Assembly (NCBI GenBank): GCA_017429475.1
Contig: JAFROX010000010.1
Coordinates: forward strand, 116,944-180,943
Source of the DNA: Bacteroidales bacterium
GTDB lineage: Bacteria > Bacteroidota > Bacteroidia > Bacteroidales > UBA932
Length of the DNA stretch: 64,000 bases
Direction of reading: 5' to 3'
Shown: piece by piece, positions 1 through 8,555 of the stretch
Layout of the letters: each line of letters starts with the position of its first letter
How positions within the stretch are numbered: the stretch's first letter is position 1
Translations under genes and position numbers: made by a program
Notes under the pieces: model-generated
What the model was told of the DNA's origin: nothing
The model's database searches: none
The model's input: the letters and a program-made list of their open reading frames with translations, nothing else

Positions 1-231
1 ATCAAGCACTATCCGCAGCTGAACACAGTCACCTACCACATCAACGGCAATCCCGATCCGGTTGCCTTCGATGAGATTGAAGGCATCATAGAGCCCCTCC
101 TCGCAGACCAGGACGAACCTACGTTCTCCATCTATGCCGACGAGACGGTTCCCGTCAAGGAGGTAGTGGCACTGATGAACATAGCAAAGAGAAACAACTA
201 TAAGGTCATAATGGCCACATCCCCGGAATAG
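1..231 (+). CDS. exbD: ExbD/TolR family protein, C-terminal part
   Basis: The window opens inside this gene; 76 codons in frame 1 remain before the TAG. The visible residues include a segment VPVKEVVALMNIAKRNNYKV followed by a short hydrophobic end, which matches the periplasmic C-terminal domain of ExbD/TolR proton-channel subunits. ExbD works with ExbB in the inner membrane to energise TonB. The next gene, 21 bases downstream, is TonB-like, which supports the call. The membrane anchor and the proton-binding aspartate lie outside the window, so they cannot be checked. Confidence 0.75.
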   Translation: MKHYPQLNTVTYHINGNPDPVAFDEIEGIIEPLLADQDEPTFSIYADETVPVKEVVALMNIAKRNNYKVIMATSPE

Positions 232-252
232 GATGTGCACAGATAAGCAGCG

Positions 253-1017
253 ATGAACCCTACCACCAGATCAAAGCCAATCGGAATAGTATCCACGATA
301 CTGTTCAACGGACTGCTTGTGCTCGGCGGATCCATCGCAGGCCTTCCCTACCTCTATCCACCTCCGCCCGAAATGACCACAGTGATAGAGTTTGAGCCCG
401 TTGAAGAACTGGAGGATCAGCGGATAGAGATGGGCGCTGACATTCAGCCGCGCAGCGAGAACGCCGACCCGACCCAAGATGTAAGGCTGGTCCAGAACTC
501 ACAGGCTCCGATTCAGGGCACCAGGGCCAACGAATCCCGCGAGACAACTGTTGGCACCGAGGGTGACGTGGAGGTTCCGGAACCCGAAAGGGACCACGAG
601 ATCGACCAGCGGGCCCTATTCCCTTCCGCAGACAACAGCGACAAGGACACTCTTGCAGCCCAGGTGGCTGACCGTGTGACAGACGCTCTCAACCCCGGGC
701 ACGCCCAGGGCAACACCCGCGTAGGCAACCCCGAGGGTGAGCCTTCTGCCAAGCTTGAGGGCCGCAGCGTAATGGGCAGCCTGCCCCTGCCTGTCAAGGA
801 CAATATCCAGAAACAAGGAATTGTCGTCGTCAGGATCTATGTGAACCGCGACGGTACGGTAACATCTGCCGTTGCCGGCGAGCAAGGCACTACCGTTACC
901 GACAAGACGCTCTGGGACAATGCAGTGGCAGCAGCGAAGAGAGCCAAGTTCAATGTATCTCGCAACGCTCCGGAATCCCAGAGGGGTACCATCACATACG
1001 TTTTCAACCTCCGATAA
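253..1017 (+). CDS. TonB-like energy transducer
   Basis: 254 residues. One membrane segment lies at about residues 10-33, followed by a short PPPP run and a long acidic, low-complexity periplasmic spacer (about 40-170). The last 75 residues (VVVRIYVNRDGTV... to ...ITYVFNLR) have the beta-alpha-beta pattern of TonB C-terminal domains in Bacteroidota. It follows the exbD fragment and precedes an esterase by 3 bases, so all three are probably one operon. TonB relays proton-motive force to outer-membrane receptors. The spacer is acidic rather than the usual Lys-Pro/Glu-Pro repeats. The start follows the exbD stop closely and has no better alternative. Confidence 0.8.
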   Translation: MNPTTRSKPIGIVSTILFNGLLVLGGSIAGLPYLYPPPPEMTTVIEFEPVEELEDQRIEMGADIQPRSENADPTQDVRLVQNSQAPIQGTRANESRETTVGTEGDVEVPEPERDHEIDQRALFPSADNSDKDTLAAQVADRVTDALNPGHAQGNTRVGNPEGEPSAKLEGRSVMGSLPLPVKDNIQKQGIVVVRIYVNRDGTVTSAVAGEQGTTVTDKTLWDNAVAAAKRAKFNVSRNAPESQRGTITYVFNLR

Positions 1018-1020
1018 GCA

Positions 1021-1833
1021 ATGATTAAAAAAGTTCTTGCAATACTCTCTGCAGTGCTGCTGCTTGCATCCTGCGGAAAGAAACAGTATGACGTCTATCT
1101 TTTCATCGGCCAGTCCAATATGGCGGGTCGCGGCGAAGTTCTGCCCGAAGATACCGTGGCCATTCCTCACGCTTTCATCCTCGACGGCAACGACGAGATC
1201 GTTCCTGCCAGGGCTCCGCTTAACCTCTACTCTACAATACGCAAGAGAGTGGGAATGCAGAAGATCAACCCGGCCTACAACTTTGCTAAGATCATTGCCG
1301 GCAAGTCGAAGAACGATATGCTGATGGTGGTCAATGCGCGAGGCGGTTCGGCCCTCGACGAGTGGCTCAAAGGCGCACCTACGGGCACGTTCAGCCTGAG
1401 TGAAACGGATGACCCGGAACTCGACGGCCAGCCTATGCCTTCTTTCTATGACGAGGCTGTCAGAAGGGCGAAGATCGCAATGGAGCACGGCCAGCTGAAA
1501 GCCATCCTATGGCATCAGGGCTGCAGCGATTCAGGGCCTATGGCTGTCAGGACATATTTAGACAGGCTGGAAGGTTTCGTGGCGGATTTGCGCAAAGACC
1601 TCGGGGTTGGCGAAGAGGTGCCTTTCATTGCGGGAGAACTCCCCTATTTCTTCTCAGGCTCGCGTTTCTTCAACCCAATGATCCGCACCATCGAGGAGCA
1701 CGTTCCCAACAGTGCCTGGGTTAGCGCAGAAGGCTGCTCCGGCAATGCGGACAGTCTGCATTTCAGCCGTGACGGCCAGATGATTCTCGGTCAGCGTTAC
1801 GCAGAGAAGTATCTTTCACTTTCCAGACAGTAA
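1021..1833 (+). CDS. SASA/CE6-like carbohydrate acetylesterase lipoprotein
   Basis: 270 residues with an N-terminal signal ending in a lipobox (LLASC, Cys18). The GQSNMAG block places the nucleophile at Ser32, and NADSLH near the C-terminus gives the Asp244/His247 pair; WHQGCSD is the middle block. This is the SGNH-type sialate O-acetylesterase/acetylxylan esterase (SASA, CE6-like) family, which removes O-acetyl groups from glycans. It is probably anchored in the periplasm or outer membrane. It begins 3 bases after the TonB gene, so it is likely co-transcribed with the Ton module. Whether the substrate is xylan or sialic acid cannot be told from sequence; the neighbouring xylan-type enzymes favour plant glycan. 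Confidence 0.85.
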   Translation: MIKKVLAILSAVLLLASCGKKQYDVYLFIGQSNMAGRGEVLPEDTVAIPHAFILDGNDEIVPARAPLNLYSTIRKRVGMQKINPAYNFAKIIAGKSKNDMLMVVNARGGSALDEWLKGAPTGTFSLSETDDPELDGQPMPSFYDEAVRRAKIAMEHGQLKAILWHQGCSDSGPMAVRTYLDRLEGFVADLRKDLGVGEEVPFIAGELPYFFSGSRFFNPMIRTIEEHVPNSAWVSAEGCSGNADSLHFSRDGQMILGQRYAEKYLSLSRQ

Positions 1834-1965
1834 CACTTTCCACTTTCTGAATTTGCATTTCGGACCGACGCTTCGCGTCTCCTTCCCACGCTGCGCGTGG
1901 GCCCCTCCCTCTATCGTCCGAGGGTGGACAGGGTCCTCAATCACAAATTCAGAAAGATGAAAGTG
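1834..1965. repeat. 132-bp element with 22-bp terminal inverted repeats (MITE-like)
   Basis: The left arm (1834-1855, starts CACTTTC, ends CTGAATTTG) and the right arm (1944-1965) are inverted copies matching at 20 of 22 positions. The 88-base interior holds strong small hairpins such as GACGC-TTC-GCGTC and CCCACGC-TGC-GCGTGGG. It starts directly after the esterase stop codon and lies before the convergent lnt gene, so it could also act as a bidirectional terminator. No clear target-site duplication is visible. Confidence 0.55.
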
Positions 1966-1984
1966 AATAGCTAAGGATAGAATG

Positions 1985-3586
1985 CTATTTCTTCTTCCGG
2001 GGCGTTATGATAAGACGGACGATCCAGGCTGCGAAGAGCAGCAGGAAGACGAAGCAGGAAACGCGGCCTATGATGTCGCCGTTGGTGACGTAGAATGTCA
2101 GCTTGTCATTGATGTGGACGTCGCCCTTGATGGCGACGGGCTCCCACCAGCCGGTGCGCTGCACCACCTCACCCCTCTGGTCGATGAAACCTGTGATGCC
2201 GGTGTTGGCCACGTGCACGACATCCCTGCGGGTCTCGATAGCCCTTAGCTGGGCATAGCGGAAATGCTGCCTGTAGCCCGGAGTATCACCCCACCAGCCG
2301 TCGTTGGTTATAACCGCCACGAACCCTGCGCCAAGCTTTGCATTCTGACGGTAATAGTCACCGTAGACCGATTCGTAGCAGATCATCGCTCCTACGCCAA
2401 GACCATCACGGCCGTGAAGTATCGACAGCTCGTCCTGGCGGGCATAGCTTCCCCAGGCGCCGCCGAATGCGGCCATAATCTTGCCGAGGAACCCAAGATA
2501 CTTTTCATAAGGGATGATTTCCGTACCGGGCACAAGCTTGCTCTTGTGATACATATTCAGGATGCCGGTGGTGTCGATCATCATCGCCGTGTTGAAACCA
2601 TCGTACCAATAGTTGGCGACAGGCCTTGCCGCAGGACTGCCTTCTGACTTGTGGCGGTAGATACGGTAGGCAACGGAGCCAAGCAGGAAATCGGCGTTAG
2701 GATGACGGCGCAGGAACTGCTGCACGTGCTGATAGGTTATGTTTTCCTCAGGATGGTCGAGGTCGAAATCGTAGGTGAAAGTTTCGGGAGTGATGACATA
2801 GCGTGTCCTGTCGCTCATCAGAGGCTCGGCGAGGGCGATCATAATGCTGTCCTGGACATTTTGGTCGAGCCCGCCGTGTTTCTCAGAATAGGCGTCGATG
2901 TTGGGCTGAATGGCCACAACTTCCACTGCTTTGCCCTTCTCCTCAAGATTGTCGAAGATGACTGCAGATATAACCGGAGGGACGATGAGGAGCAGCGCAG
3001 TGCTGAAGGCAAGGGCTGCCTTCACTTTCAGAGTATACAGTCCACGATTCGCAGAACGGATGACTTGATAAAGGAAGGTGCTTGTCAGAAGTATCCACAG
3101 CGAACCTCCGAGGAAGCCGGTATATTCATACCATTGCACGGCTCTCGGCATCGTGGCGAACGATTCGCCGAGAATCAGCCAGGGCCACGATATCTCCACG
3201 TTCTGATAGACCCTCTCCCACGCTATCCAGGCAGCGATGAAGAAGATGTATGGCAGCGCTCCGGTGAAGCGTTTCTTGAACTTGCGGAACATCCAGAAGA
3301 TGAAGAACATCTGCAGGGCGTTCAGCACGATGGCAGCTATAGCCCCGGCCGGAGACACCCACCATATCCAGAAGGTGGTGGCTATGTTGAACAGCAGGAA
3401 TGGAATATATGTCAGCCAGTTCTGGTGCTTCACCCCGTTCTCTTCCAGCAAGTCTGCCAGAGCGAAAAGGGGCACGAAAGCCACCAGGCCCAGGACCGCT
3501 GAATGCGGAACCAGATAAGGCACCGACATCAGCACCGTGAACAGCAGGATATACACCCACATCCTGAGCCTGACTGACTTGCTCAT
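1985..3586 (-). CDS. lnt: Apolipoprotein N-acyltransferase
   Basis: 533 residues. The N-terminal third has about six membrane segments and is followed by a periplasmic nitrilase-type domain. The Glu-Lys-Cys triad is visible: Glu268 in TPETF, Lys348/350 in YHKSKLVPG and Cys403 in MICYESVYG. Lnt adds the third acyl chain to the N-terminal cysteine of lipoproteins in the inner membrane. A last membrane segment lies near the C-terminus (about residues 505-525). It starts 2 bases after the stop of the upstream GH43 lipoprotein, so the two are probably co-transcribed. The many lipoproteins in this window are potential substrates. Confidence 0.93.
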   Translation of the reverse strand: MSKSVRLRMWVYILLFTVLMSVPYLVPHSAVLGLVAFVPLFALADLLEENGVKHQNWLTYIPFLLFNIATTFWIWWVSPAGAIAAIVLNALQMFFIFWMFRKFKKRFTGALPYIFFIAAWIAWERVYQNVEISWPWLILGESFATMPRAVQWYEYTGFLGGSLWILLTSTFLYQVIRSANRGLYTLKVKAALAFSTALLLIVPPVISAVIFDNLEEKGKAVEVVAIQPNIDAYSEKHGGLDQNVQDSIMIALAEPLMSDRTRYVITPETFTYDFDLDHPEENITYQHVQQFLRRHPNADFLLGSVAYRIYRHKSEGSPAARPVANYWYDGFNTAMMIDTTGILNMYHKSKLVPGTEIIPYEKYLGFLGKIMAAFGGAWGSYARQDELSILHGRDGLGVGAMICYESVYGDYYRQNAKLGAGFVAVITNDGWWGDTPGYRQHFRYAQLRAIETRRDVVHVANTGITGFIDQRGEVVQRTGWWEPVAIKGDVHINDKLTFYVTNGDIIGRVSCFVFLLLFAAWIVRLIITPRKKK

Positions 3587-3588
3587 TC

Positions 3589-5709
3589 CTAATCTGCTTT
3601 CGTGAATTTGACTACGTAGTACTTGATCGTACCATCAAGGTCGCAGGTAACGATAGTGTTCTCGTCGAGGCTTGCAGCCTGGTCTACGCTGATCTTGACT
3701 CTCCTGTCGCTTGAAGAAGCTTTGATCTTGGGAGCCTTGGCAGCATCTGCGGCGACAGGGCATTCAACTTCGTAGATGTTCATATCTATGATGCCGTTGT
3801 CGCGGTTTGAGCGGGTTGCAAGGGCGGGAACTTCGAGGGCGGTCTTGCCTGCGAAGAGTGAAATCTGAGGAGCAACGGGCATTTCGATGCGCTTCTTGTC
3901 TGAGCTGAAGCCGAGACCTACGATGTCGCAGAGGTCCTCGCCGGCACCATCGGCGATCAGGAAGATAGCGTGTCTGCCTCCGATGCCGTCGACAGCGTCA
4001 GCCACATTGGTGCTGAAGCGGGTGATTTCCTGCTTAGATCCGGCAGGTACTATGATCTCGCCGATATTCTTGCCGCCTGTCAGAGCCCAGGGTGAATCCA
4101 TCCATACCTGGATCTTGAAGCTCTTGTCGGTCTTGGGAGTTACCCAGAGGTTGAAGGCTGTGTTGTTGCCCTTGGCTGTTCCTTCGAATGCCTTGAGGCC
4201 GAATTCGTCCTTGTCGAGGCCTGCGAAGCCGAAGTACTTGTAGCCGATGACGTCACCGTTGTCAACGCCTGCCAGAGGCATATTGTTGTCCCAGATGTCA
4301 TAGCAGTCCTGAGGCAGCTGCTCGTTGGTGAGGTAGCAGGCATATCCTGCTGAATAGTATTGATAAGGATCGAGGCCGTAGAAGTGGAAACCCTGTGAAG
4401 TGACTTCGGCACCGGTGTATTCCATTCCGTTGCGGGCCTTGACAGTCCATTTCTGGTCAGGCGCATAGGGGTCGAAACCGGTGATGGTCACCTTGCCGCC
4501 GTCTGCCACTGACTTCTCGTCCCATACGACCTTGACGGGCTCAACCATCGCCTGGCGTGAGTTCATATTGCCGCGCGGCGCCCTGTGGTAGAAGATATAC
4601 CACTGGCCGTTGATCTCGAGGAGGCTTCCGTGGGTGTTGTGTCCGCTGTAGCGGGTCACGAGCGCTGAACCGTCTTCATTGAGGTCGATGCTCCTTGCGT
4701 CAACGATGACTCCGCCGCTCTTGTACGGCCCGAGGGGGTTGTCGGCATATGCATAGCGAAGTGTCGAGTTGCTCATAGGCAGTCCGTATTCCTCACCTGA
4801 GTAGCCGCTGTATACTACGACATATTTATTGCCGACCTGGCGGATTGAAGATGCCTCGAAAAATGCGAACACCTTCGGGTCCTCGCCGGGGAAGAGATGC
4901 TTGTATTCCATCGGGGGCTGGGGCCTTGCTGCGGGCTGGCCGGGACGCGGAGGACGCGGCATGAAGGCTGCGCGTGCAGGGATGAAAGGATAGCTGACCT
5001 CGGTGCCGGGACGGAGGGTATACATAGTGCTCTGGTCGAGCTGGATTGCAGAAGAACCCTGGAAGCCGTAGAAAGCGTATGCCCTGAAGCCGATGTTGTA
5101 GTCAGGGTCGTTGGGATCGGTAATGTTCTCTACAAACACGCCGGGGTCGAAGCCGATGAGGCTGCCGGGCTGCAGCTTTGACGGATCGTCAGGCAGGGTG
5201 TTGATGGCTTTATAGGGACCTGCGGGACGGTCGCTCTTGGCAACGAGTCCGTTACGTCCGCCTGTCTGGTCGTTGGGATATAGATAGTATGTCTTCTTGC
5301 CGTCTTTGCCGACTACTTCTGCAACATCGGGAGCGTACATCGTATCCCACTGTTCCCCGATCTTATAGGTGAAAGCCGGTCCCTCGTCGCGCCAGGCTGT
5401 CAGGTCTTCCACGGGCGCAGACCAGATTCGGATGTCAGGGCCACAGTATCCCCTCAGGAAGACATCGTGCGAAGTGATGATATATGCACGGTACTTGCCG
5501 GGGTTGTCCGGGTCTTCGAATACCCTCGGTTCTCCGTCGGGATTATGATCCCAGAGGGGAATATAGGGGTTGCCGGGGTGCGTGTTGGTATAACGCACTG
5601 CATTCTGGTAACTGAACGGCTCCTGCGGGCCGGCCTGGCTGCAGGAAGTCAGAACGGCTATGGACGCTATCATTGCGCCGCACAGCACGATGGGAAACAT
5701 TTTTTTCAT
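3589..5709 (-). CDS. GH43 family glycoside hydrolase lipoprotein with C-terminal CBM6-like module
   Basis: 706 residues. The signal ends in a lipobox (LTSC, Cys23). The catalytic beta-propeller spans about residues 45-440: PDGEPRVFEDP (Asp58), YAPDV and FFEASSIRQ supply the acidic residues expected of GH43, and HNTHGSLLEINGQWYIFYH is a typical last blade. Residues about 450-620 resemble a CBM6-type beta-sandwich, then a short C-terminal domain. GH43 enzymes act on alpha-L-arabinosides or beta-xylosides. A Pro/Arg/Ala-rich insertion (about 252-270) interrupts the propeller, an oddity shared with other secreted enzymes here. Divergent from the CE15 gene; lnt follows. Confidence 0.85.
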   Translation of the reverse strand: MKKMFPIVLCGAMIASIAVLTSCSQAGPQEPFSYQNAVRYTNTHPGNPYIPLWDHNPDGEPRVFEDPDNPGKYRAYIITSHDVFLRGYCGPDIRIWSAPVEDLTAWRDEGPAFTYKIGEQWDTMYAPDVAEVVGKDGKKTYYLYPNDQTGGRNGLVAKSDRPAGPYKAINTLPDDPSKLQPGSLIGFDPGVFVENITDPNDPDYNIGFRAYAFYGFQGSSAIQLDQSTMYTLRPGTEVSYPFIPARAAFMPRPPRPGQPAARPQPPMEYKHLFPGEDPKVFAFFEASSIRQVGNKYVVVYSGYSGEEYGLPMSNSTLRYAYADNPLGPYKSGGVIVDARSIDLNEDGSALVTRYSGHNTHGSLLEINGQWYIFYHRAPRGNMNSRQAMVEPVKVVWDEKSVADGGKVTITGFDPYAPDQKWTVKARNGMEYTGAEVTSQGFHFYGLDPYQYYSAGYACYLTNEQLPQDCYDIWDNNMPLAGVDNGDVIGYKYFGFAGLDKDEFGLKAFEGTAKGNNTAFNLWVTPKTDKSFKIQVWMDSPWALTGGKNIGEIIVPAGSKQEITRFSTNVADAVDGIGGRHAIFLIADGAGEDLCDIVGLGFSSDKKRIEMPVAPQISLFAGKTALEVPALATRSNRDNGIIDMNIYEVECPVAADAAKAPKIKASSSDRRVKISVDQAASLDENTIVTCDLDGTIKYYVVKFTKAD

Positions 5710-5732
5710 ATTGCTTTTGATTAGGACAGATA

Positions 5733-5740
5733 CAAATTTA
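5733..5740 (-). promoter_or_regulatory. Candidate -7 element TAAATTTG for the GH43-lnt pair
   Basis: Minus-strand TAAATTTG matches TAnnTTTG exactly and would leave a leader of about 15-20 bases before the GH43 start. No convincing -33 element was found at the right spacing. Confidence 0.4.
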
Positions 5741-5782
5741 GCAATTAAAGCCTAACTTAGTAGGAGATTTAAATCATTTGAT

Positions 5783-7318
5783 ATGAAAAAGATAATCCTA
5801 TTGCTCGCCGGCATGCTTGTCTGTGCAGCTTCTTTCGCACAGGAGCCGGTAACTTTCACTGCACAGCAGGACCACCAGAACATGATGGACCAGCTGGGCA
5901 TCAAATCCATCAGACACAGTTTTGACTCGGACCAGAGCAGTCCCTACGCCGCCAACTACGACGAGAGCAAGGCCAATCCCTTCCCTGTCATTCCAGATTT
6001 GATGAAAATGAACAATGGAAGGCGTGTGACATCCGCCCAGCAATGGTGGAATGTCCGCAGGCCTGAGATTGTGGAAGGTTTCGAGAGTGAAGTATACGGC
6101 CGCGTCCCGGCCAACGTTCCCAAAGTGACCTGGATCGTCGAAGCCGAGGAAATCGAGACTCTCGGTATGATGCGCGTCAAGGCAAAACAGCTCAGGGGCC
6201 ACGTCGACAATTCCGCCTGCCCGTCCATCAACGTGGACATCAAGATGGTGGTCGTCACTCCCGCTGACGCTAAGGGTCCCGTTCCGCTGCTTATGATGTT
6301 CGGCGGTGCCAACCTGCCGAATCCGGTAAAACCCGGCGGAGCTGATATGGCTGTCATCAACAAGGCTCTGCGCCGTATGCTGGAGAACGATCCCGAGACT
6401 GCGGAGCTTATGAAGAAGTATCCTGCCTGGCAGCCTTTCGAGCCTGCCAATCCCTTTGCGAACTTCGGTCGCCAGACACAGCTTGCTCCCGGCCAGGATC
6501 CGCCGTCAAACCAGCAGCTTATCGCTGCCGGCTGGGGCTATGCGATGATCGATCCCAGCAGCATCCAGGCTGACAACGGTGCCGGGCTCACCCGCGGCAT
6601 CATCGGCCTCGTGAACAAGGGACAGCCCCGCAAGCCTGACGACTGGGGTTCTCTCCGCGCCTGGGCCTGGGGCGCCGCCCGCGGTCTGGACTATCTCGAG
6701 ACAGACCCTGACATTGACGCCAAGCACGTCGGCATCGAGGGTGTCTCGCGCTACGGCAAGGCTGCGCTTGTAACGCTGGCGTTCGAGGACCGTTTCTATA
6801 TGGGTCTCATCGGTTCGTCAGGAAAGGGTGGTGCTGCCCTGCACCGCCGTATCTTCGGCGAGGGCCTCGAGAATCTTGCCAACTCAGGCGAGTATCACTG
6901 GATGGCCGGCAACTACATCAAGTACTGCGCTGTGGAGTCAAAGACCGGTGCCTGGACTGCCGATATGCTTCCCGTGGATTCTCACGAGCTCATCGCACTC
7001 TGCGCTCCGCGCCTCGTGTTCATCAGCTACGGTATTCCTGAGCAGGGCGACGCTCTCTGGCTCGACCAGTACGGCAGCTGGCAGGCTACGGTTGCCGCCG
7101 GCGAGGCTTTCAAGCTTCTTGGTGCCAAGGATCTCGGTGTCGGCAACGACTACCGCAACACTCCGATGCCCGAACCTCTCACCGACCTGCTTGACGGTGA
7201 GCTTGCCTGGCGTCAGCACACCGGAGGCCACACCGACGGTCCGAATATGAAGTATTTCATCCAGTGGGCCACCGACAAGATGGGCTACAAATATGAGAGG
7301 AATACTCCGGGAAGGTAA
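5783..7318 (+). CDS. CE15 glucuronoyl esterase
   Basis: 511 residues with signal peptide (cleavage near SFAQ, residues 17-20). The CE15 signature GVSRYGKAA puts the nucleophile at Ser322, and the catalytic histidine is probably His483 in GGHTDGP; DSHELIALCAPR (around 399-410) is another family block. Glucuronoyl esterases split the ester between lignin alcohols and 4-O-methyl-glucuronic acid on xylan. The product is secreted to the periplasm or beyond; there is no lipobox. It is divergent from the GH43 gene and followed by a strong terminator, so it is likely monocistronic. It is longer than minimal CE15 domains because of an N-terminal extension of about 90 residues. Confidence 0.88.
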   Translation: MKKIILLLAGMLVCAASFAQEPVTFTAQQDHQNMMDQLGIKSIRHSFDSDQSSPYAANYDESKANPFPVIPDLMKMNNGRRVTSAQQWWNVRRPEIVEGFESEVYGRVPANVPKVTWIVEAEEIETLGMMRVKAKQLRGHVDNSACPSINVDIKMVVVTPADAKGPVPLLMMFGGANLPNPVKPGGADMAVINKALRRMLENDPETAELMKKYPAWQPFEPANPFANFGRQTQLAPGQDPPSNQQLIAAGWGYAMIDPSSIQADNGAGLTRGIIGLVNKGQPRKPDDWGSLRAWAWGAARGLDYLETDPDIDAKHVGIEGVSRYGKAALVTLAFEDRFYMGLIGSSGKGGAALHRRIFGEGLENLANSGEYHWMAGNYIKYCAVESKTGAWTADMLPVDSHELIALCAPRLVFISYGIPEQGDALWLDQYGSWQATVAAGEAFKLLGAKDLGVGNDYRNTPMPEPLTDLLDGELAWRQHTGGHTDGPNMKYFIQWATDKMGYKYERNTPGR

Positions 7319-7339
7319 CTCTTCCGTAATCTCTTTGAC

Positions 7340-7376
7340 AACGGCCTCGCGGTTTCTCCAGCGGGGCCGTTTGTTT
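7340..7376 (+). terminator. Rho-independent terminator after CE15 gene
   Basis: The arms ACGGCCTCGC (7341-7350) and GCGGGGCCGT (7361-7370) form a GC-rich stem with one G.T pair and are followed by TTGTTT. It lies 22 bases after the CE15 stop codon. Confidence 0.7.
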
Positions 7377-7383
7377 CTGGATT

Positions 7384-7479
7384 CAAGTGCATGTAGTCTG
7401 CTTTTTTGGGGCAGACTAAGTGCATTTTGGACCCTTTTTGCTGGTAGTCGGCCATTTTTTGACAGACTACCGACACTTG
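7384..7479. repeat. 96-bp twin-hairpin palindromic element, copy 1
   Basis: Bounded by CAAGTG (7384) and CACTTG (ending 7479). It contains two hairpins: GTAGTCTGC with GCAGACTA, and GTAGTCGGCC with GACAGACTAC, separated by a spacer containing GCATTTTGGACCCTTTTTGC. The outermost arms also pair with each other. A second element of identical length and layout lies at 8401-8496 on the other side of the amidase gene. It resembles REP-doublet or MITE architecture; no transposase was found here. Confidence 0.7.
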
Positions 7480-7518
7480 CGGCATCATTTTCATAGTACG
7501 GTGACGATATATCTTTCC

Positions 7519-7526
7519 TATCTTTG
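7519..7526 (+). promoter_or_regulatory. -7 element TATCTTTG of the DUF1460 gene
   Basis: An exact TAnnTTTG match ends 7 bases before the ATG at 7534. Transcription would start almost at the initiation codon, so the mRNA may be leaderless or nearly so. This also decides the start codon, because an upstream in-frame ATG (7420) would lie within the repeat and ahead of the promoter. Confidence 0.6.
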
Positions 7527-7533
7527 CAATGAT

Positions 7534-8388
7534 ATGAAACGCACTCTTCTGCTGATTGCCGCACTGGTCTGCCTTGCCTTTACATCCACAGCCGTGGAGA
7601 AGGGCGATGTGCGTTTCACGCAGCGTGACGTGGAGCGATTCGACGAGGTGATGAAGGCTGTCGCTGCGGACCGCGACCTTCCGATGGACGAGTTCATCGT
7701 CAGGGTAGCCAAGCAGTTCCTCGGCACGCCTTACGTTGCCGAGACCCTGGAACAGGAGCCCGAGCGCCTTACAGTTAACCTGCGCGAGACAGACTGCATA
7801 CTTTTCGTGGAGATGTGCCTTGCGCTCGCTCTCACTGCGAAGGACGATAATCCTTCTTTCGATTCATACATCGACCGCTTGGCTGCGCTGCGCTATCGCG
7901 ACGGCGTCGTCGACGGTTACACATCGCGTCTGCACTATACTTCTGAATGGATTGCGCAGGGGGCTGACAACGGCTTTTTCAAGGAAGTCACCAAGGAATG
8001 CGGCGGCTCTCCCCTCGCCCAGAAGTTCAGTTTTATGTCGACGCATCCTTCGTATTACAAGCAGCTCAGCAACAGTCCTGCAAATTTGGCTAAGATCCGC
8101 AGCGTGGAGCAGGATCTCCAGTCGCGCAGCTACTGGTACATCCCGAAGGCTCAGTTGCCCAACTGCGCCAAGAACATCCGCACAGGCGACATCATCGCGT
8201 TCACCAGCACTGTCGGCGGACTTGACATCGCACACATCGGCATCGCCTACCGCGACGGCGACAGGCTGACTTTCATCCACGCTTCTACGACGGCCGACAA
8301 GGTCATCATCAACCCCACCCCGCTGACGCAGTACATCAATGGCGTCAAAAGTCAGAGCGGCGTCAGAGTAATCAGGCTTAATCCATAA
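7534..8388 (+). CDS. DUF1460 family secreted amidase-like protein
   Basis: 284 residues beginning MKRTLLLIAALVCLAF, a clear signal peptide. The body matches the DUF1460 family (N-acetylmuramoyl-L-alanine amidase-like, papain-type fold): the nucleophile Cys is in RETDCILFVEM and the His in DIAHIGIAYRDGD, followed by a conserved TPLTQYINGVKSQSGVRVIR end. It probably acts on peptidoglycan or muropeptides in the periplasm. The gene is bracketed by two copies of a 96-bp palindromic element. The chosen start is supported by the promoter position and the signal peptide. Confidence 0.82.
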   Translation: MKRTLLLIAALVCLAFTSTAVEKGDVRFTQRDVERFDEVMKAVAADRDLPMDEFIVRVAKQFLGTPYVAETLEQEPERLTVNLRETDCILFVEMCLALALTAKDDNPSFDSYIDRLAALRYRDGVVDGYTSRLHYTSEWIAQGADNGFFKEVTKECGGSPLAQKFSFMSTHPSYYKQLSNSPANLAKIRSVEQDLQSRSYWYIPKAQLPNCAKNIRTGDIIAFTSTVGGLDIAHIGIAYRDGDRLTFIHASTTADKVIINPTPLTQYINGVKSQSGVRVIRLNP

Positions 8389-8400
8389 CTGTTGTTGCAT

Positions 8401-8496
8401 CAAGTGATGGTAGTGGTCCAAATTATGGCAGACTACCTTCATTTTAAGCCTTTTTTGCAAGTAGTGGTCCTACTGTTGGACCACTACATACACTTG
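8401..8496. repeat. 96-bp twin-hairpin palindromic element, copy 2
   Basis: Same length and order as copy 1: CAAGTG, hairpin GTAGTGGTCC/GGCAGACTAC, spacer with TTCATTTTAAGCCTTTTTTG, hairpin GTAGTGGTCC/GGACCACTAC, CACTTG. It begins 13 bases after the amidase stop. The right arm of hairpin 1 keeps the copy-1 sequence, while the outer arms have changed together, so the outer pairing is preserved. Confidence 0.7.
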
Positions 8497-8555
8497 TGGT
8501 TACTGTCGCGACGAACAGAGGAATATCCTCCGTCCGTATATTCGTATGACAGTCA

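Noticed and set aside
616-1488. 290-codon minus-strand frame opposite the TonB-like and esterase genes
   Set aside because: It runs across two supported genes and lacks any family features.
2651-3502. 283-codon plus-strand frame opposite lnt
   Set aside because: Antisense to conserved membrane segments of Lnt; composition is typical of a shadow frame.
3589-7318. Canonical polysaccharide utilisation locus
   Set aside because: No SusC- or SusD-like gene was found anywhere in the window, so the enzymes are described individually.
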